Assembly (NCBI RefSeq): GCF_000003605.2
Contig: NW_003125430.1
Span: 62,001 to 126,000 of the forward strand
DNA from: Saccoglossus kowalevskii
Taxonomy: Eukaryota > Hemichordata > Enteropneusta > Harrimaniidae
Length of the DNA stretch: 64,000 nt
Reading direction: 5' to 3'
Positions within the stretch are counted from its first letter, which is position 1, and every line of letters starts with the position of its first letter. Shown here one piece after another: positions 40,519 to 53,506 of the stretch. Both the position numbers and the translations under genes were made by a program. The notes below the pieces were generated by a model. That model saw nothing but the letters and a program-made list of their open reading frames with translations, did not search any database and was not told where the DNA came from.

Positions 40519-40938
40519 TTGAGACAAGAGAAAGTTAAATATGACAACCTAACTCAATGGTGGAAAATTGACAAGAGGAAAGTGAAACTTCTTACCCGGC
40601 AAGATTGTAGATATAAACACATGTCTCAAACATCAAAAGTCGTCCAACCATTCGAGAGTAAAATTCACCAGGATAACAGTTTATACAATTATTGGACGAA
40701 TACAATGACAAGAAAAAAAAATCACTTACGCAGCTTATATTATTGGAAACTGCTGGCTCGACACACGCTTCTTACATACATTGACGTTTCAACAATTTCA
40801 TTTTCTCTATCAAACTGGAAGGACGGAGAACCAAACCGATCATTCACCTCAAAAACTTTAGATAAGATGATTACAAAAGATCAAATTGTCATATACGCCC
40901 GGTCCAACCGATGCTGTTACAGTTATAGTAGAATATGA
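40519..40938 (+). pseudogene. LINE ORF2 fragment, endonuclease-RT linker
   Basis: A 139-codon open stretch, the longest surviving piece of the LINE. Near its start it reads RQEKVKYDNLTQWWKIDKRK, matching the W-W-x(2,3)-K-x(2)-K spacing common between the endonuclease and RT of L1/Tx1 elements. Near residues 100-115 it reads WKDGEPNRSFTSK, resembling the GEKPTRFF-type motif that precedes RT domain 0 in Tx1-like elements. Lys/Arg-rich composition and A/C-rich sense-strand bias fit the assignment. The ATG at 40519 is only an in-frame methionine, not a start. The frame then breaks, and the RT start continues in another frame. Confidence 0.6.
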
Positions 40939-40975
40939 TGTAGCACAAGCCGAGCTACGTGATACACAACTCTAA

Positions 40976-41281
40976 ATAAGCGATCATGGCGACCTAGATG
41001 TTTCAATTATTTTAGATGAACTCACTTTTGCAGTAGAACAGCTCTCAAATGAACGTACACCAGACTTTGATGGACTGCCCGAGATTTTTTTAAACGTTTT
41101 GGCCTCACAGTCGATTCAAAATGGCCGCTGCCTTGCAAAACAAATGGTGATAATACATTGGCTTAAACCTTGGGAACCATTAGTTTATTCTGCAGCGATC
41201 ATAAGATTCTCTACAATTATTAAAGAAGTTCGAAGTTGTAGCATCCGTGAATGTCAAATTACCGATAATATTCGGTACTGA
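40976..41281 (+). pseudogene. LINE reverse transcriptase start (domain 0/1)
   Basis: This open stretch reads DLDVSIILDELTFAVEQL and then SNERTPDFDGLPEIFLNVL. It aligns by eye with the RT entry motif of LINEs (E-x(3)-A-[VI]-x(2)-L-x(2)-x-K-[ST]-P-G-x-D-G-[IL]-P). Here the PG is changed to PD, while the conserved D-G-L-P is kept at about 41069-41080. Downstream residues no longer follow the RT palm, and no [YF]xDD catalytic box is present before the post-RT motif begins at 41271 in another frame, consistent with a deletion. Confidence 0.65.
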
Positions 41282-41866
41282 TAACCCATTATCGGAATGC
41301 AAACGAGCTGAAAGTTCAAAATTGATGTTGGTGATAGCGACGCATTTTGAAAAAAGAAACTGGGTAACTTGTACAAATACTGAAAAACAAACAATGGCTG
41401 ATCTGTCTTTTCACCGTTCATATCGTATACGTGACTTGTACTTGTGATAAAACAGTTAATCGCATCACAGTTTTACCATAGGTTCGCTGTTGCCACTCCA
41501 TCTAATGACATCGTCCTTGCAATCAATCTATCTTTGTTTAAAAAAAAACGAGACCATTTGTTTATTTTATGAGTTAAAATACTCGTCGCATACTGGTCCG
41601 TAGTCTTAAAACTACCCAGGATGCAATTCCAAATGGTTTGAAAACCATTATTACCAAACACGTCGAAGAAATCCCAATAGATGACACCCCCCTATAACGC
41701 AATATTCGTTCTGACTACATCAATTCTATTGAGTCTAATACCCTTATATGCATTAGAAAAGTTCGCCATCTACAAGTATATAATCCTTGACCACCAGACA
41801 ACATGTCTATCTAATCTGCGTGGGAAGATGTACAGAGTTCACCTGACATAATTTGGCACATCATAC

Positions 41867-42058
41867 ATGGTGTATATGCAACTTACTGGTATCTTCTTGT
41901 ACAACGCAGACTTTCCACCTACAATTACTTTCCCGCTAAGAGGCGAGGATGACTCATCGCCCCACATGTTATTTGTATGTTCAGGCATTCAACAGCTTCT
42001 CACCATATATATTAGTATACAACATTACTCCTTACTACACCTGACACAACTTCTCTAG
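41867..42058 (+). pseudogene. LINE ORF2 C-terminal zinc-knuckle remnant
   Basis: Residues 20-38 read ITFPLRGEDDSSPHMLFVC. In Tx1/L1-like elements this region normally reads C-P-x-C-x(2,3)-E-x-S-x(2)-H-x(4)-C. The His (codon at 41963) and last Cys (codon at 41978) with HxxxxC spacing are retained. The two leading Cys positions appear as Phe and Arg, so zinc binding is lost. The sequence immediately upstream in the neighbouring frame (PDIIWHIIHG and YATYWYLLVQRRL) resembles the W-x-x-[IL]-H segment that leads into the knuckle, which indicates a frame change between them. Confidence 0.6.
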
Positions 42059-42340
42059 TATCATGTTCTGTTTTTATCAGTCCACCGATTATACATAGCA
42101 GAAAAAAATATCAATAAACAATGCCTCAGTCAGTTTACTTCCATCACAGTAATCGCCGATATATATACGTCTCAGCGGGAGAATGAAAATGCGGGAGAAG
42201 ACTTCCATTGCCCCTCTATGGAATTTCAAAAACCGAATACGTTCTAGAATACAACATGAATTTGAATATTGCAGCCTTCAACTGGATATATGGGAATTTT
42301 CGAATCGGTATTGACAGCCAACAACACAATATGCAACCTA

Positions 42341-45300
42341 AATGACAATCAAATTATAATTCACATCCTAATTCGTGCGTTTTGTTTACTATTCCGATAT
42401 TTGTAAATATTTGTATATCAGTCAAATTTGCTGCGGCAGATGCTGATCGTGTCTGAAATGTACAGTGTCAGATATGTTTTATTTCATCCACGAGAATCTT
42501 CGTACCCTGATTTTAAAACCACGTTTTGCGACCCCACCGTCCAACTGGTTCACCAGTTTGACCAACCAACTTACAACAAACCACACACTTGACGGCAGTT
42601 CAGTTTTTTCCTCTTTAAATATTTACCTACTATTTATTTCAAAGAAAAAGCCCTGCCCGAATCAGTTCCAATCATCCTGTTAACGCACTGCGTCACGCCA
42701 TAACTGATAACTACCTAAGCTTCTAGTTACGAAACTAACACGAAATGAAGCTAATATGTCCATAAAATCTCTGCAATTATTCAGATTACATTAACCCATG
42801 AAATGAAGCATATATCAATGAATACTAAATGCAATCAAGTATTACAAGCCAGACCGTTCCGCGATGTGTCCAATTACACCAACTACGCTACTAATAAAAC
42901 GTGTTATTTAAGATAACATGATGCAATTACATTTTAAATCATATTTGTTTTGCCGGACTGACAATCGCGCTCTCTTCACGATTATCAAGGGAGTGCACAT
43001 ATCCTAGAAATGGGAGAAATATTCGTAACACTGCAATGAATCTGAAGCGAAGCGGGAACGAAAGAGATAATTGTAATAATTGCCACGCCGATCGCTTTCA
43101 TCTGCCGAGATTCCTATTCAGACTCTCTCTGCCTTAAGGGATCTGATCGTAACGGGTCACGATATTGCTACTTGAATGTCATATTACGTACCAATATCAT
43201 AACCAGAATTGGGCGAATTATGGCATCAACACGGAGTAATCAGCTTTTTCGGTATTACTTTCAGGAGAGATAAAATTAAGCGGACCACCATGTGATGTAT
43301 CGGCTTGGTTCTCCAGTTGAATCGAAGCATTATATGGGAGGCGGGATTTGATAGGTCGGAAAAAAATGTCAACAAACAAGCTGCTCTCTGATTGGTCTGT
43401 AAGAGTTGGGTAGACAATCACGTATTGGCTCTGGTTCTGAAGAACATCCGCCATTTATTTTGTCAGTACAATTTTAACAATTGTACTCTGATCGAATCAA
43501 GTTTTTTTTTTAATCAGAACTTCGGGTGGAGTTTACGACGCAACTTTATCGCTGTAAATGAAGAGAACTAATCAACCCCTATGTCAGTCCTGTTACGGCC
43601 ACAATTACGTCCTTGTCGCCATGGCAACTTTAACAGTGATTTCTTTTATCGTCCGAATTTCCGAAATGTTTCAGTTTTTTATCTCCGTAAAGAAATCATA
43701 GAGTAGAACAACTCCACACGACTGTGGTAAGATTGAATACTGAAAACAACAGTTCGTTTGCCTGTTGAACTTGAATAATTTAAACGTACACAGCTGAATA
43801 AACTGTGATAGAGTTATCATATCACCGCAAATATTTCATTAACCTCTATCGAAGAACGAAGAATGTTGAACTGTTGTTTGAGTTTTCCCCATTTCATCGT
43901 ATTGATCGAACCAATTATACGGACCGGTTTACATAGATAAGCAATGTAATTGTACATGCTCCAACATATTCAGAGATAGACCCTGTATTATTAAAAAATA
44001 ATAACAATAACTATGATTAACTATAAATAGATCCTTCCACGTGTGTTGTCCTCTTCTCGTGCCCTGGAATGCTAAAATATAGATGTCGTTTATCGCGGTT
44101 GTCACACTGATTCTTTCCGCATTATAAGCTTCAGCAAATATCCCTCGAGGCGGTTTTTCTGTCACTGGTGTACCGACGTGTTTGTGATTGCCATAATGGG
44201 ATAACAAATTGAAATAAGATAAACTTTAGTGAAAATATTTAATTCTCAATGCCGTTTACATTTTTAATTATTTAATTAAATTGAAGAGTGTCAATCGTGA
44301 TTGGATTGGTTGCATTGTTCTCGGTGATGGCGATTTTTGAACTTAGATGAGCCTTTGGGGCGGGGGGGATGTGACAGTGCCTGTTTTGCCGTGAGTTGTG
44401 CCGTTGAAGTTCAGAGTGATGGCAATAGTTGTTTAGATGTGTTTAGATCATTGTCTGAATGACAATTCTTAACTAACAAGAAATATGAATCCTTGTGTTT
44501 TGTTTTTTAAAACACGAAGATTCGATAACCTTCTCTCAGACTCTACACCAGCAATGTAGTTTCCTAGTTATTAATTATTGGATGTACTAAAATGCAAATT
44601 TAGTTCAAAAGTCATTTATTTTTTGCAAAATCAATGTGTTTCACGTCGCACTTGACGGAATGATTAATATGTTTGTCAGTCATAATCGTTTAGTAATATT
44701 TGAAGTTATTCCAATTTTTAAATTGCAAAATACAACAAAAAAGGAAATGGCGATTGTGTTTCCGGGTTCATATAATCTAAATAAATTCTCGACTATACTG
44801 TAAAGGTCCTTGTGATAATAGCACGTAATATATAAATGTTAAAACGATTGCTTTGAAAACAATGTTGATACTGGATAGGTCTAGCTTCAATTTTATTGAA
44901 AAAAAAACATTTTACTTATTTGGTATATGAAATATCGACGATATGTATATTTTGTTAAACTGTAGCAGCTACAGACGGAACTGGACTGAAACGTGATTGG
45001 TACCAAGAGCAAGATCATTGTATGTAGATACATTTCTTGTTATTGCCTCTTCCCCGCGGCGCTGCCTCGAACTCAGTCATTAATTTAATACGAAGTCTAA
45101 TTTGTATTCTTTTGAATGGTCAAACATTAAGTTTATATACACATCATATTCAATACACTGTAAATGTGCATTCATTGTCTTGTTGTGCAACATCCCGAGT
45201 TCACTGTTTTACATTGTAATCGTATGAATGGTGTGATCAGTAAAACATAGCGGAATGATAAATATGGTTTCATTCAAATTCATAGGCTTACGTTCAATAA

Positions 45301-47274
45301 ACACCATACACATATTAATAGCAAAATGATAAGCTGTAAATTTGTCATATTATTAGTAATAAAGTCAACAATCAAATAAATGACACCGAATGCTGATTTT
45401 TGGAACGTTTTAATGTCATAAATTAATAAATCAGCAAAAGTTCGACCGAATGGTACCATCAGTAGAACGTTAAAAACACGGATACGTCACTGTTGCGCTC
45501 TTAGCTCCCGATAAACAGGACACAATAAGAGCGAACGATATTCATCTTTCACGTTGGAAAAGAAAATTCTGTTGTACGTAACCATATTAGCCTGTGTCAG
45601 TTGATATATCGCATATATCTTTGTTCTATATAACATTGTAGACCAGGAATTTTATCAATTTTTTTGTTCTGTTTAATACCACATATAATTTCTCTCTTCA
45701 GGGGTGTGTTTGTTTTTAACAGACTCATGTGCATACAGTACAATATAGAGACAATATAGACTTGAACAGACAATCGTTATTACATAAAGATCGGGTCATA
45801 CAATTTGCTTTTCCGTGCAATCCATCGTAGATCACCCATGCTCTCCCAAGTTAATCCAATTATATGTTTTAATCATGAAAGCTAACATCGCTCAGAACGT
45901 ATGTCAATTTCATTTGACGTTATCCTATGTTACTCGTCCTTATTGAATAGACTGTCAGTGATTGATTGAAGTTCTACGGTAAAGGTGTATGGCAAATGTT
46001 GTCCCTTATAACCACACAGTAACGACGGGGCTTAGCGCTGCCCGTTTTCAAACTCAAAGTGCCGTGTACGAATCGTCACGTAAAAAGGTGACACATAGAA
46101 ATATACACAAAAGAGCGACAAGGAAATGAAATAAACTGCAGATACTTACTCACCTGCACGTACAAACTTATCGAAGAATAAACTTTAAATTTACATTCAC
46201 GCTTCAGTGGGGTACATTCCCATGACCAATATAATAAAAAAAAACATAAAATGTTGACATTCTGAGTGTAGAATGTGAATTTAAGCAGGTCATCAATATG
46301 TATTCATTGATTTAGGATTTTTTTTTTTGCTCGTGACCAAGAGACAAGAATTTCCAGTATTTTCAGAATGAAAGCTATATTTTTATCTTGTTCTCATATT
46401 TGTAAAACATGAATGCCAATTATCATGTGACTAAAATGTCATGAAAGCTAAACTAATTTACATTTGTCACTTGTATACAACGACCGCGGCGCTTTAATCA
46501 ATCAAAAGCGAATAGAATAAGCAGCCATTTATTTTTTCTAAGTCACGTCGTTCAGCGTAATTAAACGCTGCAATCTTAATCACTAATAATATCGGCCGTG
46601 GTGACCCAAGTCGACAAATGAAAACGTGCAGAGAGACAAGACTATATAAGTTCACAAATTATAGAATCGGAAATATAAATATATTAAACCCATGGGTGGT
46701 TTTAGTCGGTAATTGTTCGTGGTACGACGACGAGTCGCTAAACGTAATGTAACGGTATCAACTGTATAAAGGCACGTACTGCAATACAGACAGTACAGTT
46801 AGCATAAATACTTGTACACTGTGGAATTAATTCGACTGGCGTATTCGAGGCACTTGCGATTACAGAATTTGTATTTTCGTATGCAACGCCACATTCTTTT
46901 CCGAATCTTCATTTATTTGAATTTATGCAATGACGCGTGTTGCCAGAAAACTCAGAGAGAATCTAGTTATGTCCAGAAATAATTTTGTTCCCATATCGCG
47001 TAATAACCGTGAAGTGTTTCTTGAGTACGTATTTGTCATTGTGTGTATTCACTTGAAAGGTAACCATGGTAATTATACACTTCCGACATGCACCTTCGCC
47101 CGTCCTCTTCGGATTGACCCAATCGCTCTAGAATTGACTTCCCTTCAAAATTAATGATGAATACCAGTAAAAAAAAAACTCTCCATGGTCGTTCTGAAGT
47201 ATGCGCGTGCACCGTGTGAATGCATGCTTATGTACGTGAATGTAATAAATTGCTGGTTATTTACTGGCGCCCAG
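42341..47274. other. Noncoding DNA after the LINE
   Basis: Up to about 42.70 kb the plus strand stays C-rich and G-poor, so this part is probably LINE 3' sequence too decayed to read. Beyond it the composition returns to background. No gene or organised repeat is recognised from 42.7 to 47.3 kb. A T run lies near 43502-43512. Confidence 0.5.
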
Positions 47275-47426
47275 AAAATTGACAATTTGATGGCTTATGC
47301 CAATAATGAATCGATGATATCTCCGAACATTAACTTCAAAGTCTCTGACATTTATGGAGGTACTATGATGGACGTGGCAGAATCTAACAATCCATTTGGG
47401 GGGGGGGGGTATATAGATCAGAGGTA
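47275..47426 (+). other. Weak candidate internal exon
   Basis: An open block is preceded by TTTACTGGCGCCCAG (acceptor-like) and followed by CAGAG|GTAAAG (donor-like). Its frame reads KIDNLMAYANNESMISPNI, then VSDIYGGTMMDVAESNNPFG, then GGGYIDQR, with balanced amino-acid use and ordinary codons. Against it: a 12-G run (47398-47409) lies within the frame, the polypyrimidine tract is poor, no neighbouring exon is identified, and no protein family is recognised. It could be chance or a stray pseudogene piece. Confidence 0.15.
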
Positions 47427-48435
47427 AAGAAGATGTTGTCAACGATTCGGGAAGTTTTCTAATTACTCTCTACTAGTTTTTAACAGATTACGATCGTTCT
47501 TGAGCGGGGTTTGTGTCACGTGATATTTTTCGGTCCGACTAGGTCATCAAATTGTTCCTTTTCTTATTTTGCATATGGTTGTAAAGGAAAATATAATCAT
47601 AGACATTCATCTTAAATATGCATTTACTTCAACACGGTGTTCTGCGGCAGTGTGAGCATTCGTTTTGTGGAAATATGGCTATGCGGTACAATAGCAAAGT
47701 AAATCGACATAAGTATTCAGATCTCTCATTTGGATCTTCGTCCACGTTATCTGCCTTGACTGGAAGGGCAGTCATTGATGTAAAGCGAAAGGGTAGGTTA
47801 TGTGCACATTTACAAGACGGTAATAAGCTCGAGAAACCCGGAATTAGAACGTACAGACGCTTGTGTATTGTGATTATGATGGCTAGATGATGGGGCAAAT
47901 GAAAAGGATGAGTAATAAGGTTTATGCCGGGGGTTTATGCCCGTTCTCATTCAAACTAAATAATCTGAAAGGAGCTGTTTAATGGATTATGTCGGATTTT
48001 ACAAAACCATCTATCCAATTTGGCGTAGTCTGAGATACAGACATTGCTGGGAGAGAAAAAAAAGCAAATCAACGCATGCCACATTTAGAGCGGCGTCCAA
48101 ATCATGACGACTATATAATGTGAATAACACGAGATTTGCTGATCGATTAGAAGTTTTAAGTCATTTGGCTCTTACAAATACGCCTGAGTATGTCATTATA
48201 TGTTCTTGTTTCACGTTTAGACCTCCGAGGCTGCACGCTGATCAATCGGAAGTCGAGACTAAATCACTCATTCATGTCTTCCATGGCATGGCAGGGAATG
48301 GACATCTACACACGGATTCATAACTAGCTCGATTAAAGCACCACAGTTACGTCGTAACAAGATGAAATTTCGTATAAAATTTAATGATGATGTGAGAGAA
48401 AACAAACCGCACACACGGTTCAAAATATCCATTCC

Positions 48436-48455
48436 AAAAAAAAAAAAAAAAAAAA
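48436..48455. repeat. Poly-A tract
   Basis: Twenty consecutive A residues. The upstream sequence does not look like a processed transcript or a SINE body that I recognise. Confidence 0.9.
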
Positions 48456-51400
48456 GAATGACAACCTGCCCTTTGGAAAAAAATATCTTATTTCAACAGC
48501 CGCGTTTCTATCGGAAGATATTTATTGACAACGGAACAAGGAACCACTGGTTGCCATGGATAAAACGAGATTTTTTTTTTCATTCGGAAAACATCTGAAG
48601 AATAAAATTTGCAACTTGCAAAAAATATGAAAATATGCACAGGTTTAACAATGTCTTGTGGCAAGTTGTTTGCATTTAACATGGTCACCACGTGATGACT
48701 GAAATGTGTATAATTATACAATCACCGGGAACGCACGCGCGTGACCTACACGTAGTCAGCAACAAAAATATACGTTCGCGTAATTTTTTTTCTTATTTAA
48801 GAAGGAGCTACAAACAGGGATAAACGTGTCAATTATTCGACAACACGTCTGTCGGTTCCATAACTAGAGGGATATTTTAGCAAACAGAAGCTCTGAATCG
48901 TTATTAGTGAAGTCGGATATCTGTGGCATGCTTCCACCTCAAGCAGTATGGTAACTTGAGTAATAAATAAGAATCAGTATACAGGTTACAAAGCCCATGT
49001 TCTACTCCGTAGCATGCATTCGTACGCCTCTCTATGTTATCCATGATGCTTAACAGAAGAAGAAGAAAAACAAGTTGGTGCACCTGTATCGCATTTTCAA
49101 GTACATGATGTTTGCGAGCCCCTTCACGGAAAAATAAGCTACTTACGCGATTTAGATTGACTTTTCGTGTCGATAGATGGCGCTATATACCTAATGTTTG
49201 TTATCTATTCCGTCGTACGTTGCGTGGCCCGCGGAAAAAAAAACAACAACAAAAAGTTCTCGTCTATTAAATAACAAAGTTACTATAACGATACACTTGA
49301 TGGCCTCGCAATACATGAATCTTTTTGGCTGAATCGGCTTTCTAGTTTACTGGATAGAGTTCGATATGAGACTCATAGCGACGTATACAACGCGTGTAAA
49401 ATAATCAGAGCCATTGATGTTTGGTTTCTGAATCTTTCCTTCGGTTTCGGTTACTAAGTGTCCGTTAGTGTAGTCAACATTATTCTGTGTCAATACTGCG
49501 TTAATTCTTTCGACTTCCGGTGAAGTGTCTCATAAATTCATTTCTCCTGAAAACTAAAAATGAAATACAATGTAAAACTATTACAACATGACCACACCGT
49601 GCTTCTGAAACCGATACCCATTCTACTCACGTGAATAGTACTGAATGCGCTAGCAAAGCATAACAAAGTGTATGTGAAAATGGTATAATCTGGTGTACAT
49701 GTGATGCGTGGTTCCTTAGCTGTTATATGTTGTTGCAATACCATTGAGACTTACTGTACAACATTGAGACAACAACCATTCTCAAATATTTAACTTCTGA
49801 AATGCACTAACGTTGTATATTCAGAACACGTGGAAGTCACGTCGCTATACACAGAGGAAACGCGCACAAAAAAAAAGAGTCGATCGTTTATTCTGGCATC
49901 GCGATGTACACATTGGAGAAGCAATTCTAATCTAGAAATACATTTTGCTATGCTGACGTGTCGCGGGAAACAAGGACAATGCGATAATAGCAAAGTCGAT
50001 ATAAATCACGCCAACTCTCACTAACTGCTTTGGTCAACTATGTAGCGTAATAACACTTTCCCCACTATAGTCATGATAACGAGATTTAGATACTGCAGAT
50101 AGCGGCATGCTGATTGGAATCGTAAAGAAAGCAATTATTTCAAGAAGCCCTGTTATTACAACGCAAATAGCTCAATTCTAGCTAAAAATTACAGTGGATT
50201 CCGTGTATTAGGTGCTTGGATTTGTTTTTGTGGTGTTTTGGTTACTATCTTTAATCACTATTATATAGCTTCATTTTAAGTGTGATCAAGATGTAGTTGT
50301 GATTTTTTTTACAGAGGACGCGTGTTGCCCAGGCGTGCTGTATTAGAGAGAGTTTATAAACGAGCCATTTGGTGAAGATTGTGAATCGAAATAAATCAGA
50401 AAAAATTATAATCCAGGTAGTAGACACTCGAAACCATAGTTAGAATTTATAGTTTAATGTTTAGAAATTCGTGATGGTGGACAAACCCACGCACATCATA
50501 AACATGTTAAGCTTTCCACAAGGTATTCTTTCCTTTTGCTACATCTTTCTCAGTTAACACGGTAACGACACTTAAATGCCAGTCAAGGGAGATTAGACTA
50601 AGAATGTAAGCAGAGCTGTAACTGGGTTTGCTATTACCTCGCTTAAGACGGGGTAATCCGTTGAGCAGAATTTAATGACAGTTACGAAAGCCAGGCGGAG
50701 TCTATTGCCTACCAAAGGGTCATGAGGCGCCTTCTTTTTCCGTGACAACGGGTCAGAATAATTTCTCACGCAACATTGCTCCATCATCATCGATTACTGC
50801 TTCTACGGAGTTCGGGCGTACCGTAAACGAGGGCAGAGTCTGTTTGCAATGACGTTAAAGTCATTCGCAACACACACACGAAGATGTTTTACTATAATGT
50901 ATGAGGTGATTCTTCATCTCGTTTAAGAACAGTGATACAACTAATCGCCGGCATGTCAATCTCAGCTCCCGGTACGCTTCTTTCTTTCCTCTTGGGCTCA
51001 TGTAATAATTAAGCGATTCGTTGACGACACTTTGGTTACATATATATCACTTGGTTGCGCCATTAAAAGTAGCAAAATGTCACATAAAACACATTGTTTT
51101 AATTAACCTTGCAAATGGAGAACACGAATGTGTATATTAGTATCCCCTATAATACAACGCCCATTACCAAGGGTCGTTAATTTTGGATACTCATACGTAC
51201 ATGATTCTAATCCCGTTGCTCGGAGTGCCGAGTGAATTTTTTTTCTGCATTACATACCGTCCGTACTCGGACCTTTGAAAATCCATCCAGATTGTGAAAT
51301 GGATGACTTACGAGTACAGGAAGTTAAATATGTAAACGCGTGAAAATAAAAGAAAAACAAAGGATACGCTAAGGTGCGTGGGTGTGAATATCCACGAGTG

Positions 51401-53477
51401 TAAAATATTATATTCTGGGTTTCGTAGCTCAGTAGAACCACCACGAAACACGTGGCATTTGAGGTGAAATACAAGAACGAAGATATCGAATGCTAAGAAC
51501 AGGTGCCGGAAAAAAAAGAAACCGTATAAGACGACAGTGACAGATGTCTTGGTATATTGGAAATATAATACATTATTTTTTTTTTGGAATCGCGAGTGTT
51601 ATCGTGAGAAGATCGTGAGAAGACTGTAGCGTCAGTGAACCCACTAGTGTATCCAAAGTACATCTGGCGAAAACATGTACCACTCATTCGCCGGTTGTTG
51701 TCACAGCTAAAATAAATTTATCTGACAAATACGCAGTGCCGACTGTGTTCTCTTTGTGTCAATAGCAAAATCCATTAATAACCGCAACGATGTCGCATTT
51801 CAGTCTGCTGTACCGGTGGAATTCTTTATCCGTGTGTTTACTATCGGAAATACTGCGTTAAGTTAGTGACCTGGAACTAAGGTGGATTAATACGTCATTA
51901 TGGCGGGTTTACTTAATATGTGTTGAAATTGACATTGATAAATTGTATTGAACTGGCATCTATGAACTAGTTTCCATTGCATAGATACATGCTTCAAATT
52001 GTATACCACGGTTTTCCACGCTTCAGTTCCGTAATGTTAGTATCGTTCATAGATCATCTTAGATAATCCCAAGCCAGTCCTTGTAGAATTATGTTTATTT
52101 TAAACGTAGGAAAAATATGTTATCGCAGATGTGCCCGTCGGCGCCGTTTCTAGTATTTTTTTTGGTATTATTATTGAATTATCTGCAATTAACTAAAATA
52201 TAACATATCAAATATAAGGCGTAATATTTCGCATGCATCCTATGCGCGGTGGGAATTTTCGCATTCGTGAGAATTACCGTACGGTAACGGCGGTGTATAA
52301 GTCAATAAATGCTTGATGACGTACATATTGACAATACGAATACGGGGCCAATATGAACAGTTATTTCTGTCTATGACTGTCTCTAAACAACTTATAGAAT
52401 ACAATTTTAGAATAAAATCCCAAATGTGAAACTGCTTGGGGTGTTGTCAAATCTCAAACATGTTCATTGGCAGGTTAACGTTTCTGTCAAACTAGTGACG
52501 CAAATATACGCCCGGCTTGGTGGATGTTATTTACGAGTCATTTAAAAAATGGCCGCACGGCAGACATTGTTTCCACGATTGTCAAGTTTATCATCTTGCA
52601 TCAACATTATATATGATTACTGAATTGAAATAAAATGTGCCGACAATTGTGGAATTGTGTATAGCCTTAAAAATTAGTCATTTCCCGTGATATTTTATTT
52701 ATTAATTTTAAAAAACTAACAAGACACATTTAATAATGAGTAGTACGATTTCACGATAATGTCACTGCTTACAATGTTTAGACAGCTCGCATATATAATG
52801 CATTGACGCGACGAGTTACAATAACATGTGCTCCCCAAGTCGCACAATTTGATTGATCGACGCACCACAGGCCAAGGTCGTCAGTAAAATTGACAATTAT
52901 ATATCGGGAAACGCTTTAGAGATAACAAAAAAAAAATTGATTAGTTGTCTTTGGTGATATCGATCTTTTTTTTTTCAAGCGAGATTCACAGAATGCACTT
53001 TAAGGTACTTATGTTAACAAAAGATTGAATATCAGAGTCAAGTTCAAGTGGGTAAAGATGATGTGAAGGGCATTTTGTTTACTGGTCGACGACAGTTGAA
53101 GAAATATTACAATAATGTAGAAATCATTAAACGCATTACATACAGTACGCAACGCAACGCGGTGTAAGTGTTACCAGTCAATGACGCGCAGTCTCATTAT
53201 GCATATTAATAGATTCCGACATCGACACATTGGAATGTTCAGTGATTTGATACAATCCGTGCCCACGCAAATGACACCGGTCTGTGGAATTCACACTGTA
53301 GTAGTCAAATTTCGGTTTAGACAATCTAATTACATTATTTTGGAAATGACGCAAAACTCCTCCACTGGTTTTATAAAAATAAATACCTGACACTTTGACA
53401 GGCATATCAGAATAAACGTGTATGCAGAAGTAATGAAACTATTATCAAATTATTGAGAGGCGAAAGTACAAATAAAA

Positions 53478-53506
53478 CCCCTTGTTAATGATTCATTAAC
53501 AAAGGG
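53478..53506. repeat. Short inverted repeat (hairpin)
   Basis: The left arm CCCCTTGTTAATGA is repeated as its reverse complement with one mismatch, and the centre overlaps TGATTCA, giving a nearly loopless palindrome. The function is unknown. Confidence 0.6.

Larger units (their letters stand above)
40340..42340 (+). mobile_element. Decayed LINE, L1/Tx1-like, internally deleted
   Basis: Plus-strand fragments in several frames follow the order of a LINE ORF2. First come remains of an endonuclease C-terminus (NDWLKTPSYV and LTFTSNKSGKIYTW in neighbouring frames around 40370-40440, then a degraded SDH-like LPDHPDM near 40467). Next is the endonuclease-RT linker (40519-40938), the start of the reverse transcriptase (SNERTPDFDGLPEIF near 41045-41090), a post-RT segment (FGTDNPLSECKRAES at 41271) and a C-terminal zinc-knuckle region (41867-42058). 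Last is PLWNFKNRIRSRIQHEF at 42211. Only about 200 bp separate the DG of the RT start from the post-RT motif, where intact elements have several hundred bp including YxDD, so the catalytic core is deleted. C exceeds G on the plus strand from about 39.69 to 42.70 kb, so the insertion probably covers about 3 kb. No terminal repeats, poly-A tail or target duplication were identified. It is old and inactive. Confidence 0.7.
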
